From: Neocallimastix lanati (nom. inval.)
Lineage: Eukaryota > Neocallimastigomycota > Neocallimastigomycetes > Neocallimastigales > Neocallimastigaceae
Length of the DNA: 63,500 nt
NCBI GenBank assembly: GCA_016946835.1
Contig: JACVTC010000016.1
Coordinates: 324,001-387,500 of the forward strand
Reading direction: 5' to 3'
The notes below the pieces were generated by a model. That model ran no database searches. It was not told where the DNA came from and was given only the letters and a program-made list of their open reading frames with translations. The number at the start of each line of letters is the position of its first letter. Positions within the stretch are counted from its first letter, which is position 1. The translations under genes were made by a program, and so were the position numbers. Of the stretch, positions 9,050 through 23,158 are shown piece by piece.

Positions 9050-9817
9050 CAATCAATTGAAAATAATTCATTGGAAAAAATAAAGGCAATTAATATTATA
9101 TATGTATATATATATATTTATTTTATTTTCGATATGTACCGTCATTGGTTTCAGCCTCCCCCCTCAGGAACAATGGGAATATTGAAAGAAGTCACACATT
9201 TCCTTTTTTATAAAGACAAAATTGTTCCTACTGAACGATCTTACTGAGTATTTCAGCATTGGCACACTCTTAACATGCATATTGCTTGCTGAGAATTTTA
9301 TTAGTACTGCTTCGTCGAGTGCTTCCCTATAATCTAACCCATATATATTTCGTATTAGCTCTCTTGGCAAATTGCATAACTGTTAGAAAGAAAGATTACA
9401 ATTTAGTAGAATATATCTACATAGACATATGAAAATCATGTACACTACCCTCTCAATTAGTTCAGTATCTCTTCCAATATCTAATAATATATATAAGGGA
9501 GGGGGGAGACATATTTAACCTGTAACCCTAACCACCATATTCGATAAAAACCTCTTGAGAGGAAAACTTTTGAAAATGGTCATAGGGCGGGTTCGAACCA
9601 GGAGTTTGTTAATGATAAATAAAAAATTTATGACTAAAAAAAAAAAAACTTTGGCCTATATTTTATTTTATTTTATTTTATTCAATCTGTACTTTATATT
9701 CATATTTCAATTATTTATTATATTTTGTTTTATTTTGCTCTATAGAATAAACTTTGTTAATGAATTAATATTCATTAAATAAATAGCAAATAAATAAATA
9801 AATATAAAAAAAAAACC
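9050..9817. repeat. Tandem segmental unit 3 (768 bp), containing SINE-like copy 3 (about 9125-9640, minus)
   Basis: Same start as unit 2 and a very similar SINE-like body, including the box B region near 9590. The trailing minisatellite is shorter. A partial fourth start lies at 9818. The minus-strand frame LDEAVLIKFSASNMHVKS is conserved here with a few changes. Confidence 0.8.
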
Positions 9818-9829
9818 CAATCAATTGAA

Positions 9830-11270
9830 ATAATTCATTGGAAAAAATATGGGCAATTAATCTTTTATATATATATATTTTCGGATTATCTTGTTGAAAT
9901 AAATAAAAAAAATATATATATATTTTAATTTAAAATAATTATATAGAAAAAAATGATAAACAAAGAAAAATTTCCAGATGATGATGGAAAAATTTTACAA
10001 TGAATTAAAATTATTTAGGATGATTATTTATATTATTTGATTATTTAGATTATTTTACTTATTTTGATGAAAAGTTAAATATTATTATATATATATACTT
10101 ATTTTTTTTATAATAATATTTTAATAATTTAATAATATTATTTTAATCTTAATAGAAAAATATATATATATATATAGTATATAACATAGAGTTAATTTTT
10201 TAATAAATTAAATAAATAAAATTACCACAATTTAAAAAATGAATGAATGAATGAATGAATAAATAATATAATATATATTTCAATAATATTTAATTTTTAT
10301 TTTTATTTTCTTAATTATTAATTTATAAATATAATTTCTATATTGAAAATTTTCCTTTTTTTTATTGATTGAATTATTTAAAGTTAATAAGCTTTGAGTA
10401 AATTGTAATAAAAGTAAGATAATATATTATTATATATACTCTATTTAAAGCAAATGTACTTTAATATTTGCCAATTTAAAAATAAGATTTTCCAATACCT
10501 AAAATAAATTAAGCATTTCTATTGCAATATATGTTTTAATATATATAATATATTAGTTTTTGGAAACTTTTTGTTAAAATTAAATGAATTAAGCCTATCA
10601 ATTGTAGTATATATTATCATATATTAAATATCTATAGTTCTGGAAACTTTATTAAAATTTAAGAAAACCATATTAATTAATATAAGAATAGTTTTAATAA
10701 ATTATATAAATATAAATAAATTAAAGTACAAAAAAGTTTTTTTTGAAATAAAATAAATTGCTTATTTTGGGGAAATTTCATTAGATGAAGATAATGTTTT
10801 AATTATTTATTATTTAATTTTGTTAATATTTAATTATTTATTATATAATTTTGTATATATTTAAATATTTGATATTTAATTATAGCTATCGTGGTCATGG
10901 GTTAATTCAAAATTTAAGTTTTAAAATAGGAAAAATTTATAAATATAAATGGATAGATTATATATTATTTGATAAATAAATTAAAAAAAAACTTATAATC
11001 ATTAGCTATTGAATATAAAATTATAAATATTAAATAAATGAATAAAACTAAATTATTAAATAAATCTATAAAAGGATTAATAAATAATAATAATAAAAAA
11101 ACAATTTATACTATTTATGAAAAATAAATAAAAAACTTTATTAATGATGTAATTATATGGTATATTCTATAGTACAATAATGTATTAGACTCTACTGTAT
11201 TTATTTATTTAGTATATTATAGATTTTATTCTACATCAATAATTGCTTATTAAAACATTTTAACATGGAA
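9830..11270. other. AT-rich intergenic DNA
   Basis: No supported gene apart from the weak acetyltransferase-like fragment at 10887. It holds TATATA runs and a GAATGAATGAATGAAT tetranucleotide near 10240. Confidence 0.6.
10887..10979 (+). pseudogene. Possible decayed GNAT-type acetyltransferase fragment
   Basis: A 30-codon stretch directly follows a splice-acceptor-like TTATAG and starts YRGHGLIQNLSFKIGKIYKY, ending with a stop at 10979. It recalls GNAT motif A (YRG-x-G-[IL]-G, then a helix), but the final Gly/Ala of the acetyl-CoA loop is Ile. Its base composition is clearly less AT-rich than its flanks. No credible upstream exons were found. This could be chance. Confidence 0.2.
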
Positions 11271-11282
11271 ATGATTAACCAA

Positions 11283-11600
11283 AAAAAAATAATAATAATA
11301 AATAATAATAATAAATAATAATAATAATAATAATAAAAAATAATAATTACAATAAAAAATAATAATAAAAATAATAATAATAAAAATAGTAATAATAAAA
11401 ATAGTAATAATAAAAATAAAAATAATAATAATAAAAAATAAAAAAATAATAAATTATAATAATAAAAAAAAATAAATAATAAATAATAATAATAATAATA
11501 AATAATAAAAAAATAATAAATAATAATAATAAAAAAATATAATAAAAAAAAATAAAAAAAAAATATAATAAAAAAAAATAAAAAAAAAATAAAATATATA
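11283..11600. repeat. AAT/AAAT-rich low-complexity tract
   Basis: About 320 bp made almost only of AAT, AAAAT and AATAAT units with purines on the plus strand. Its minus-strand reading frames (poly-Phe/Tyr/Ile/Leu) are by-products. Confidence 0.85.
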
Positions 11601-11984
11601 TATATAAATAGTAATATAAAAAAAAGTATATATATAAGCATATAAAATAAATAAATAAAAATATAATACATAAATATATTATATATAATAAATAAAATAA
11701 ATAAAAATATATAATTAATATAAAATATAAATATATATATAAATATAAAAAATATAAAAATAGACCATCCATTTCTTCTAATCCAATAAAAACTAATCAA
11801 TCCTAAATGTTAAAAAATTGACAATAATTTTTTTTATTATTATATATATAATCATTAATCATTATTAATTAGAGGATGATTTAAATTTTAAAAACAATTA
11901 TAATAAAAATTATTATAATAATAAATAGGTTTTTTTTTTATTATTTTTTATTATTTTTTTACATTAATTATTTGTGTTAATTTT

Positions 11985-12156
11985 TATATTATATTATATT
12001 ATATTATATTATATTATATTATATTATATTATATTATATTATATTATATTATATTATATTATATTATATTATATTATATTATATTATATTATATTATATT
12101 ATATTATATTATATTATATTATATTATATTATATTATATTATATTATATTATATTA
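11985..12156. repeat. (ATATT)n pentanucleotide microsatellite, about 34 copies
   Basis: A near-perfect 5-bp tandem array of about 170 bp. The plus-strand frame reading ILYYI repeats is an artefact of the array. Confidence 0.95.
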
Positions 12157-12159
12157 AAT

Positions 12160-14740
12160 AATATAATGAAAAGGTTCATAAATTTTTTCCAGTCTACATT
12201 AAAGTAATTAAGATACACCAAGTTAAATGGTTTTAAGAAGGGAAAATTTAGTGGATAATTATAATTATAAACTTTATTACTATTATTATTAAAAAATAAA
12301 AAAAAAAAAACAAAGATAAAAGATGAAAAAAAAATATTTTATTATAATTTTAATCCCTTCATCTCCAATTAGTATTAGTCAATTATTATTATTTATATAT
12401 ATATATAAAATTATTACTATTATTATTTATTGTTTATTTATTTATTTATTATTCCATTACTTAATTGTTTAATTATTATTACTTATTATTATAGTTTTTA
12501 TTATTTTTGTTATTAATTGTATATATTTTTTTTCTTTTTTTTTTTTTTCAAAGGGAAAACATATCCTAATTTTTTTTTATTTAATTTTATTAATAATAAA
12601 TAAATAATAAAGTAACATAAAATTAAATTAAATAAATATAATTTATAAATTTATTTTTTTATATTTTATTATATTTTATTATATTTAATTATATTTTAAT
12701 ATATTTAATTATATAATATTTTTATAGAATGAATAATAATAATAATATGTAAAATAAATAAAAAAAGGAAAATCAAGGATGAAAACAGAGAACAATAAAC
12801 GAAGAAGCAAATAAATAAATAAAATAAATAAATAAAATATATATTTAATAATAAAATAAATATTAAAAAAAAAAAAAGGAAATTCAGAAAAGTAATCTTT
12901 AAAAAAAAAAACAAACACAAAACACGAAACACGAAACAAAAAAAAATTAGAAATAAAAAAAAAATATGAAAAAAAAAATAAAAAAAAAATATGTACAAAA
13001 AACAAAAAATTAGAAATTAAAATAAAAAAATACAATTTATATATCCAAAAATATATATAATATATGTATGTATATATATATACAAGAAAAAAAAAGTATA
13101 TATATACATATATATTATATATATAGGCAATAAAACTAACACAATAAACGTAAATAAAGGGAATAATAATAAATAATAATAATAAATAATAATAAATAAT
13201 AAAAAATAATATTAATAAATAATAAAAATAACAATAGAATAAGAATAAAATGAAAGTTTAATATATAATTTAGATATTATTCTTTAATCCACTTTAATAA
13301 CATCTATCACTTTATAAATAAATAAAAGAAGAGAAGAGATATTGTGTGGTAATAATATTCATTAATAATTAATAATTAATAAATAAATCATATTTTTCTA
13401 TTGTAAAGTATCTGAAGTACAAAATTTATTAGAAAAAAATTGTTATTTATCCTTCAAATGGCATCATGAAAATTATGATTAATACAGAAAATAACTATAA
13501 ATAATTTTAAAAAAAATTTTTTTTTCATTATTATTATTATGCGATGGAAAATAAATAATTTGTAGTAATTATACTAATCATCAAAGAGAATTGGAAAATC
13601 AATAAAAAATATATAAAATAAATAAATCTATAAATAAAAAAGGGACAGCAAAATATATATATATATAAAGAATTTCCTTGTTTTTTTTAAATAAAAAAAA
13701 ATAAAAATAAAAACAAAAACAAAAAAAATAAACAAATTTCAATTTATTTAATATAGTTAAATTATATTATAAATAAAATTAATTTTTTAAATTGAATTTC
13801 CTTTTTTTTATATCTATGAGTTTAATAAATAATAAAAAAAAAGATAATATATTATTAATAATTAATAATCTATTGACTCATACTTTAATACATTAAAAAT
13901 GATTGAATAATTTGTTTTAATCATGAAAAAAAGACATTTAAAGACATTTTAAAAAAATAAAATATTATACAAATGATATTAAATAAAATTATTATTCAAA
14001 TGTATTTATCTATATATTTATCTATATATATATATTTACATATTTATACAATCTATATAAAATACAATATAAATAATTATATATTTTTTCTTTTCTTTCT
14101 TTCTTTAGAAAGTAAACTTTTTTTTTTGATTTTTTTTATGTAAATTTATTTATTTATAATAATATCTATTTATTTATTAATATACTATTATATATTAATA
14201 TATTATAGTAATATATTTTAATATGTATTCATATAAATTAATTGTTAATTTATTATTATTTTTTTTTTAAATTTGTCAAATTAAAGTTGTTAAATTTGGA
14301 ATGTTTTAAAAGAATAAAAAAAAGAATTTATGTATAAATATAAATTAATATATATAATATATTACATATATTATATACAATAGAATACAATATAATATTT
14401 ACTATATGATAAGTAATTTATTTTTATATAGAGTTAGAAATTAAGGAAATAGAAAGTTTAATCATAATTATTGAATTATTCATACTAAAACCTATACTGT
14501 TAAGTTATGGTAATTTTTTTTTGTTAATTTTTTTATAGGTTTTATATCTATAGAACTTTTCTTGATGAAATTGAAATATTTATTATTTATTTATTATATA
14601 TTTATTTATTATATATTTATTTATTATTTATTTATGAATATTTATTTATTTGTGTTTATTTATTTATGATTATTTACAACCTCATAAAAGTACATCGATT
14701 CAATAATAATTAAATTATTATTTATTATTGAAATAAAATA
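12160..14740. other. AT-rich intergenic DNA
   Basis: No gene is supported. It consists of AAATAA runs (12750-13250), TATATA runs (13050-13130, 14010-14050) and T/A homopolymers. Confidence 0.6.
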
Positions 14741-14754
14741 ATGATAATAATAAT

Positions 14755-15240
14755 ATTGATGGTAGTCATATACTTCCTTTATATAAAGGCAGAATTGTCC
14801 CTACTGGACGAACTTAATGAGTGTTTCAGTTTTGGCACTCTTGACATGCGTATTATTGCTGAGAATTTTATTAGTACTACTTCTCTGAGTGCTTCTCCAA
14901 TTCGTAATTTCCTTTTAAAGCAATGACACAATAACCTAACCCATGAAGTTTCATATTGCGTAATTGTCAAAAAGATTGCAATTTAGTAGAATATATCTTC
15001 ATGGACACATGAAAATCATGTACCCTACCCTCTTAATTAGTTCAGCATCTATTCAAATATCTAATAATATAGATAAGGGAGGGGGGACATACTTACCTGT
15101 AACCCTAACTGCCATATTCCGTAAAAAAATTTTGTGAGGAAAACGTGGAAAATGGTCATAGGCAGGTTCAAATCAGGAGCGGTATGTATGCCAGCCCACT
15201 GGCTAACACCCAAGATAGAACCCAATTCGACTGAAAAGTA
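14755..15240 (-). repeat. SINE-like repeat, copy 4, with tRNA-like head
   Basis: A diverged relative of the 7-9.6 kb repeats in minus orientation. Unlike those, its head continues past box B into a box A-like TAGCCAGTGGG (minus strand, 15205-15195). Box B is degenerate (GATTTGAACCT, near 15176-15166). The body has the GGGAGGGGGGACATACTTACC landmark. The left portion again carries a short frame with EALREVVLIKFSA, similar to the LINE C-terminus. No clear tail or target-site duplication was found. Confidence 0.7.
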
Positions 15241-15249
15241 TAAAAGAAG

Positions 15250-18155
15250 GTATTGAAGTATAAAAATAAAAAAAAAAAGAATTTGTATATAAAATAGAAA
15301 AAATATATAAATGAGTATAATATAACTAATATAAAAATATAAAGTATAACTAAAGAAATAATATAGAATATAAAATAAAAAAATATATATAAATAATATA
15401 TACTTAATATATATATGTAAAATGTAATGTGCATATATATTAATGTATAAAATATATTAATATAGAATATATATAAACTATAAATTAAAATAATTTATTA
15501 TATTTATAGATTATTAAGTAATATTTTAATGAAAAAAAATTAGAAATAAAAATAAAAATAAAAATAAAAAATTTATATATAATAATTAACATATAATAAT
15601 CTATTTAAAATAATTAATAATAATTAATATATAATAATTAATATATAATAATTAATATATAATAGTTAATATATAATAATTAATATATAATAATTAATAT
15701 ATAATAGTTAATATATAATAATTAATATATAATAATAATTGATATATGATGTTAAATAATATATTTAATAATAATTACACTTAATATAATTTATATGAAA
15801 AAAAAAATTTTTTTTACATTAAAATTAAAAAATTTAAAAAAAAGTTACAAGTATTTAATTATTTATTTAAGTTTTATTTCAATCATTCATAATTAAATTT
15901 AATAGATAAAGAGGTACTCTTCATTATTATTAACAATTATAATTATTATTATTACTATTTATATCAATATTATTTATTATTTTTATTTAATTATTTATCG
16001 TTATTATTAGCTCTCTTTTTAAGTTTTAAATGCTTTAATTACATAATTATATGAAAGTTTAATTTAAAAAAATTTTATCTTATCTTACATATTTTTCTAA
16101 TTATTTCTATTGAGTAATTATTGACTACTGATTATTAACATAACCATTAGGTTATATAGTATAGTAGGGAAAGAAAAAAAAATAGTTCATTTAAAGTTTA
16201 CTTTATTTTCTTTTTTATCAAAATCCCTTTTTTTTTTTTTTTTAAATTTACTTTTCTTTATTAACTGAATATATATATAAAAAGTGTGAAGTATATAATA
16301 AAATACTTTAAAAAATATATATATACAGATTTATAAATCCATATTTTCATAAAATATCAATAATAAAAAAAAAAGATATTTTATTTTTTCTTATTTAAAA
16401 TTATAAATGGATGTCTAGCAAAAAGTAACCTTGTAATAATAATATTTATACTTTTAATACAGTAAAAAGAAAATTAGATATTTTAAAAAAATAAATAAAA
16501 AGATGATAAAAAATGATAAAAAATAAAAATTAATAAAAAAAGGTTTTTTAAATATCCAAATACTTTAAAAAAAAAGGTAAAAGGATTAAGGGTGAATTAT
16601 TAACATGACAGATCAAAAAATTTTTTTAATATTTTTTTTTAATTTTTAATAAAAAAATTTTTTTTTGATTTTAATTTTTAATTTTTGTTTTATCTTTTAT
16701 TTATTTTATATTTATATATTAATTATTTTATTCAATTTATTTATATTTAAATAATTTATAAATTTGTAATCATTAGGCTAATAATATTAAATGAATGAAT
16801 GAATAAATAAATAAGTAAATGAATGAATGAATGAACAAATAAATATTAAATAAGTAAATAAATAATTAAATAAAAAGATTTTCAAATATAGAAAAAAAGG
16901 AAAAAAATTTGTGATTTATTAACGTTTTAATTGTTTATTTAATTATAATATATTATTAATCGATTGGCTAAACATATTTATATATTATAATATATTAAAA
17001 TAAATGTAACAATATATTAATATAAATTAAAATGGTTCCATACACTCTATTATTTTTTTTTCAATTAATAACGTAATAATTAAAAATTTTATTTTATAAG
17101 CTTATTAAAAAAGACAGTATAATGAAATATAATAAATAATATTTAATTAGTATGGATGCTATATATTATAATATATTGTATTGAACAAATGAAATCTTTT
17201 TTTTTTATATTTATTCCAAAAAAAAAGAAATAATTTATATAATTTATATAAATTAAAGTCAATAGAATAAATAATAGATATGTTAATTTATATAAATAAA
17301 TAAATTATAAATAAATAAATAAATTATATTTTATATATGTACAAATAAATGAATAATATTTTAAATAAAAAGGTTAATTTTATTTATTTTTATTAACCAT
17401 ATTTAAATTAAATACACATATATATAATATATATAAAAGAATACACTTTATTTATATATTAAATATAGAAACTTTTAAAAAAAATTAAATGATTTAATTT
17501 ATAAAATAAAAATTAAATAGGCATTTTTATTTATTATTAATATTTATTATTATAATTATATTATTTATTAAAATATATTTATTATTTATTTGTTACATAT
17601 AATTTATATAAATTTTTATTATTTATTATTAATGTTATTAGTTACATATTTATATTTTTTTTATTATTTTATTTATTTTTTGAAATTTGGTATTCACCAA
17701 ATATAAATATAGATCCTCATAAAAAAAATATATATATAGCTATATAATTATATATAGATACCCTTATACTATAATATTAATTTTTATTTTATTTTTTTAT
17801 AAAGTTAATTATTAACAATAATATTTAATGAAAAATTAAATTATTAAATAATTTAATAATGTAAATAGATATGAATAGTAAATACTTAAACAATAAATTA
17901 TATATAATTAAATAAGAAAATAAATGTTCAACATATATTAGAGTTGAAACGCTTGCTATGGAAAAAAGTATAATGATACCAAGTTATTTATTTATTTACT
18001 ATTCACTCATTTATCTATAGATGTTAATAACAAAAAAAAATTTCAAACTTTATAAATATACTAATTTAAATTTATAAATTTCTTTTTAAGCTATAAAGTT
18101 TTTTTTTTTTTTTTTTTTTATTTATATTTTTAAATTTATTATATATATATTTTTT

Positions 18156-18207
<52 letters not shown>

Positions 18208-18753
18208 TATAAAAGAGTAAATAATTCTTTTCATTTTTTTTTTTTACTTTTCATTACTTTTTTTTGTTTTAATAACCTTTAAAAAGTTTTTTTTACATAG
18301 ACATACAAGTTAAGAAAAAGAAATTATATATATACAAATAATTTTTTTCCTCAATATTTAAAACATATATATATAAACATATACATACATCATATTTTGA
18401 ATATATTTATTCAAAAAAAATATTAAAAAAGATATATATATAAATATTAATTAATTTATGTACAGAAAAAATACAGAATGAAATAATATATATAATTTTA
18501 TTTTTATTTATTTATTTTTATTTAACTAATAATAATAATAATAAAAGAGGAATTTAAAAAAAATAATAATAAAATATTATAATGAAATAAAATATTTAAA
18601 GGTTTAAAAATAAATCTATTTAAATTTTTATTTTTTAAGACAAAAAAAAAAAAAAAAAAGAATAGAATAAAACGAAAGTTCTTTTAGTTATTTTAAAAAA
18701 ATATTTAAATATTCTAATATATATCTATACCAAAAAATAATAATAATAATAAA
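15250..18753. other. AT-rich intergenic DNA upstream of the velvet gene
   Basis: No gene is seen. It contains an AATTAATATATAATA minisatellite (about 15600-15740) and GAATGAATGAATGA units near 16790-16840. Poly(T) tracts lie at about 16226, 18100 and 18160-18205. The last few hundred bases probably include the promoter of the velvet gene, but no specific site stands out. Confidence 0.6.
15600..15740. repeat. ATAATTAATAT minisatellite
   Basis: About nine head-to-tail units of roughly 16 bp, ATAATTAATATATAAT with an occasional AGTTAAT variant. Confidence 0.8.
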
Positions 18754-21700
18754 ATGGAATTAATTAAACCAAGACATTCAAATTATATACCTTTAGTTAA
18801 AGAGAATACTACAAAAACAATTCTCGTAAAAAATAAAGTTATGCGTACTAGAAATAGTCGTTTAACTACGGCGATCATATCATCAATGCTTGATGAAAAT
18901 GAAAGGTAAATAGTAAAAACCAATAATAAAAAAAAAAAAAACAAAGTACATAAATAAAATAAAGTACAATAAAAATAAAAATAATAATAAAATATATATA
19001 TATATAGTTGAATTAATAAACCAAAAGAATACAAAAAAAAAAAGATAAATAAATTATTTTATATTTTATTTTTTTTTTTCAACTTTATTTATAAGTGTAA
19101 CACCAAAATAATAAATATATTTATATATTTTTGTATTATTATTATTATTATTTTAATTTTTATAGTGAAAATTTAATATATAAATTAATTATTCGTGAAC
19201 AGCCAGAAAATGTAAAATGTATTGGTCCAACAGAAAAGGGTATATTTTTCAAGTTTATTTTAATAAAAAATTATTATATATATATATATAATATAATATT
19301 ACTTTCAATCAGAAATTTTTTATTTAAATAAACTTAAACTTGTTTTGTATTAATAAAATATTTTTTAATTTTTTTTTTTTTTTTTTTTTTTTTAAAAATT
19401 CATATAATAGATCGTAAACCAATTGAACCTTCTCCAATAATTCAACTTTGTGTTTTTAACGAAAACCATGAACCATATATGTAAATATAAATATTTTTTA
19501 ATAAAATAATAATAGTAATAATAATAATATTTTTTTTTTTTAAGACAAAAAGTAATATTAAACACTAATAAATATTTTTATTTTGTAATATTATAGTCAA
19601 TGTTTATATAATTCAAATTTCTTTATTATTGCTTCATTATTGGAAGAAAATAAAAGTCTTAATGCTAGGGGTCAATATGACTATAATGTCATCACCATGG
19701 ATAAATATAAGGCAAAGAAGATGCTCTTAGGTACTACCGTAGCCTCAATGCATCAATTAAAGGATTTAGATGGAACAATGGGTTCATTCTTTATATTTTA
19801 TGTAAGTATTAGGGATAGTTAATATATATATATATATATCATGTATTATTAGGGATAATTTTTATATATTTAGTTTTTTTTTGATTGAAAAGATAAAAAC
19901 TTCAGTTTATTAATATTATTATTTTGAATTTTTTTTTTTTATTGATTTTTATTAATTATAATTAGGATCTTTCAGTACATAAGGAAGGTACTTTTAGATT
20001 AAAATATTCCTTATATGAAATGAAACAAGGTAAAACAATTTATAGAACTTGTACTATCTCAGAACCATTCACCGTATTCTCCTATAAAAACTTTCCAGGT
20101 TATAAAGAATCTTCCTCCCTTGCTAAATACTTTGCCGAACAGGGTGTAAAAATTAAATTAAAGAAGGATGTTAATGTACCAAGAATTCGTTACAGTAAAT
20201 ATTCTAATGATATCTGGTTAAATGATGGAGGTAAAATATTATCAAGAGAAGAAATGATATTTAAGGAAAAATTGTCTCAGGTGGTTAAGCAAGAAGAAAA
20301 AATGAAAATAACAATAAACAAAAAAGTAAAAGATACAAAAAACAGTAATGATGAGAATAAGAATAATAAGTCTAACGATAACAATTATTATAAAGATAAA
20401 GATACTAATACAAATATTAATGATAATAAAAATGATTTCAATTATTACAATTATAGAGATGACAACAACAATAATAATACCAATAAAAATTTAAATAATG
20501 ATAATAATAACAATTCAAGTTATCAAAATTTTATACAAGATAAAAATTCAAAACAATATCAAAATATATACTCATCCTCAGTATTTGGTCAAGAATTAAA
20601 AAATCCAAGAAAAGTTCTTAATGAGGATGACTATTATTATCAATATAATGATAAAGAAAATAATAATGTAAATAAGGGTTTAATGAATATGAATAGAATG
20701 AAACCAATAATAAATGATGAAAATCCGAATAGTATAATAGAAAATGATATTAGAAATCCATATAATGACATAAATTCCAGATTTAATTTAAATTCAAATG
20801 ATAATCATACTATGAATGATAATAGTTATAATAATAATATCAATAATGGTGTTAATAATAATAATAATAATATCAATATCGATATTAATACTAATAATAA
20901 AAATAATAATAATCAAATGAGTAATAACAATTATCATGATCTTAGTCAATCTAATAGAAATGTTATGATCAGTCCGCCTCAAGAAAGAATTGACAGTTTC
21001 AGCTTTATTCCTTCAAATTCAAACTTTAAGAATGAATACCAAAGAGAAAGAGATTTCCAATCCAAGGAATTACTTTCCTTAAACGACATATCTTCAAAGC
21101 AATTCTCCTATGATAATACTATAAGTCATACCTATGGTGATCGTTATAATAATGATAATATTAATGCAATTAATTATAGAAACAATGATATTACTTATTA
21201 TGACATCAGTCGTAGCAACAATAACAGAAACAACAACAATAATAATATTAAGAGGGATAGAAATATGAGTGTTAAGCGTTTAACTAATCCTGATATCAAT
21301 GATTACATAGATGGCAAAGACAACAACAGTCATAATTATAATAGTAATAGCAATATTAATAATAATAATAATAATGATCAATTTAGTTGTAATAATGGTC
21401 CTTATGACCAATTCGACAATAACCTTCGTAATTCCTTTGGAAGTAATGACGGTGATGAAAGAACGCTCTATAAACGTAAAAATTCTTCAAGATTATCTCC
21501 AAAGAGATCTTATGATGAATATCAAAATGATTCCTTTAATCCTTCCTATGATAATTATTATAATAGTATGTCTAAACCTAATGATAAGGACAACTATAAT
21601 AAATTGGAATCGAATCGTTTCAATTCAAATGATTATGATGATGACCGTCGTTCTTCTTATCCTTCTTCTTTAAAGGTTAAAAGTGAGGAAGATTATTACT

Positions 21701-23121
21701 GTCAACCCCATCCATTAAGAAAATCATCATTGAAGATTAATACCATAAATATTTACACCAACGCCGACACCAATGCCGACAACACCACAACCACTCCTAC
21801 TAATAAGAATTATTATAATTATTCTCCAAACTCAGAAGCTGAAAGTGTACCAATTATTAATGATAATTATAGATCTCAAAGATACCCAACCCCTAGTAAT
21901 GATGATCATAGAGATAGCACAATGTCAATTAATAGAAATTCTTCTAACTATTCTACCGACTCAGATTACTATAATGATAAACACCATCTTTTTAATAGAA
22001 ATAACAATAATACTGATAATGATGATATTCATAATAAAAATAGTAATAGTATTAATAACTATGATCATGAATATCACTATAATAATAAAAGGGAAAGTGA
22101 TTATTATTATTATCAATCGGGAAGGGAGGATGATGCTATAGATTATAAATTAAAGTTACCTCAAGAAAGAAATAAGAATCATAGTCAATGTTATGATCAA
22201 ATGCGTACTTGTGCTTCCCCAATATCTGAAAGTAATGATTTTTCCTATCATAAAACGATGGTTACCTCAAATGAATCACAAAATCAATCAAGATCCATGA
22301 AGACAAATGAGGATGCTTTCCTCCCTGTTGCCATGAATGAATTACAACATCAACATCAATCGAGATCCATGATGATGACAACTGATAATTATTCTTCTAA
22401 TGTAAACTTTAGAAAGGATTATCCTTCGTCACTTCCTCCACCACCTTTGTTTAAGACTTCTCCCTCTGATTCTACGGTACATGATTTCCCTGCTTTTAAT
22501 CATGATGATGATAAGAATTATACTTCTTATTCTTCTTCTATTTCACCATCCATTCTTCCACCCCTTCGTTCGATGTGTTATGAGGATATGAGTAAGGAAA
22601 GAAACTATATGCCTCGTCGTTCTACAAGTTATGATGAAAATGGAGGAATGTTGAAAAGAACGGAGAACGTTCCATATAAAGCCAATAGTTTTGATGATAG
22701 ATTTAGAATAAGAGAAGAAAATCCAAATTCAAATTTAATAAAGAGAAGACGTCTTAGTCTTGAACAACCTAATGATGACATGAAAAGAGAAATTAAAATG
22801 GAAAATTATGAAAATAATAATAATAATAATAATAATAGAAATACATGGAACAATGATAATAACTTAAATAATAACTATGATAATTTTGATAATTATGATA
22901 ATAATTATGATAATAATAATAGTAATAATAATAGTAATAATAATAGTAATAATAATAGCAATTATAATAATAATTATGATACCATAAACTACAATAACAA
23001 TTATAACTTAAGTAATAATAGATACAATAAATATCAACAATCATTTCATCCTAATAATAACAATGACAATTATTACTATTGTAATAATGATAAAGACCGT
23101 AATATGAATAATGATCCTAAT

Positions 23122-23158
<37 letters not shown>

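Noticed and set aside
11231-11800. Long minus-strand ORFs rich in Phe/Ile/Tyr/Leu as membrane proteins
   Set aside because: They are translations of AAT/AAAT-rich low-complexity DNA with no domain or codon bias.
11974-12207. Plus-strand ORF of ILYYI repeats
   Set aside because: It is a direct read-through of the ATATT microsatellite.
20794-23044. Secondary ORFs inside the last velvet exon (both strands)
   Set aside because: Shadows of Asn codons (AAT/AAC) read in other frames.
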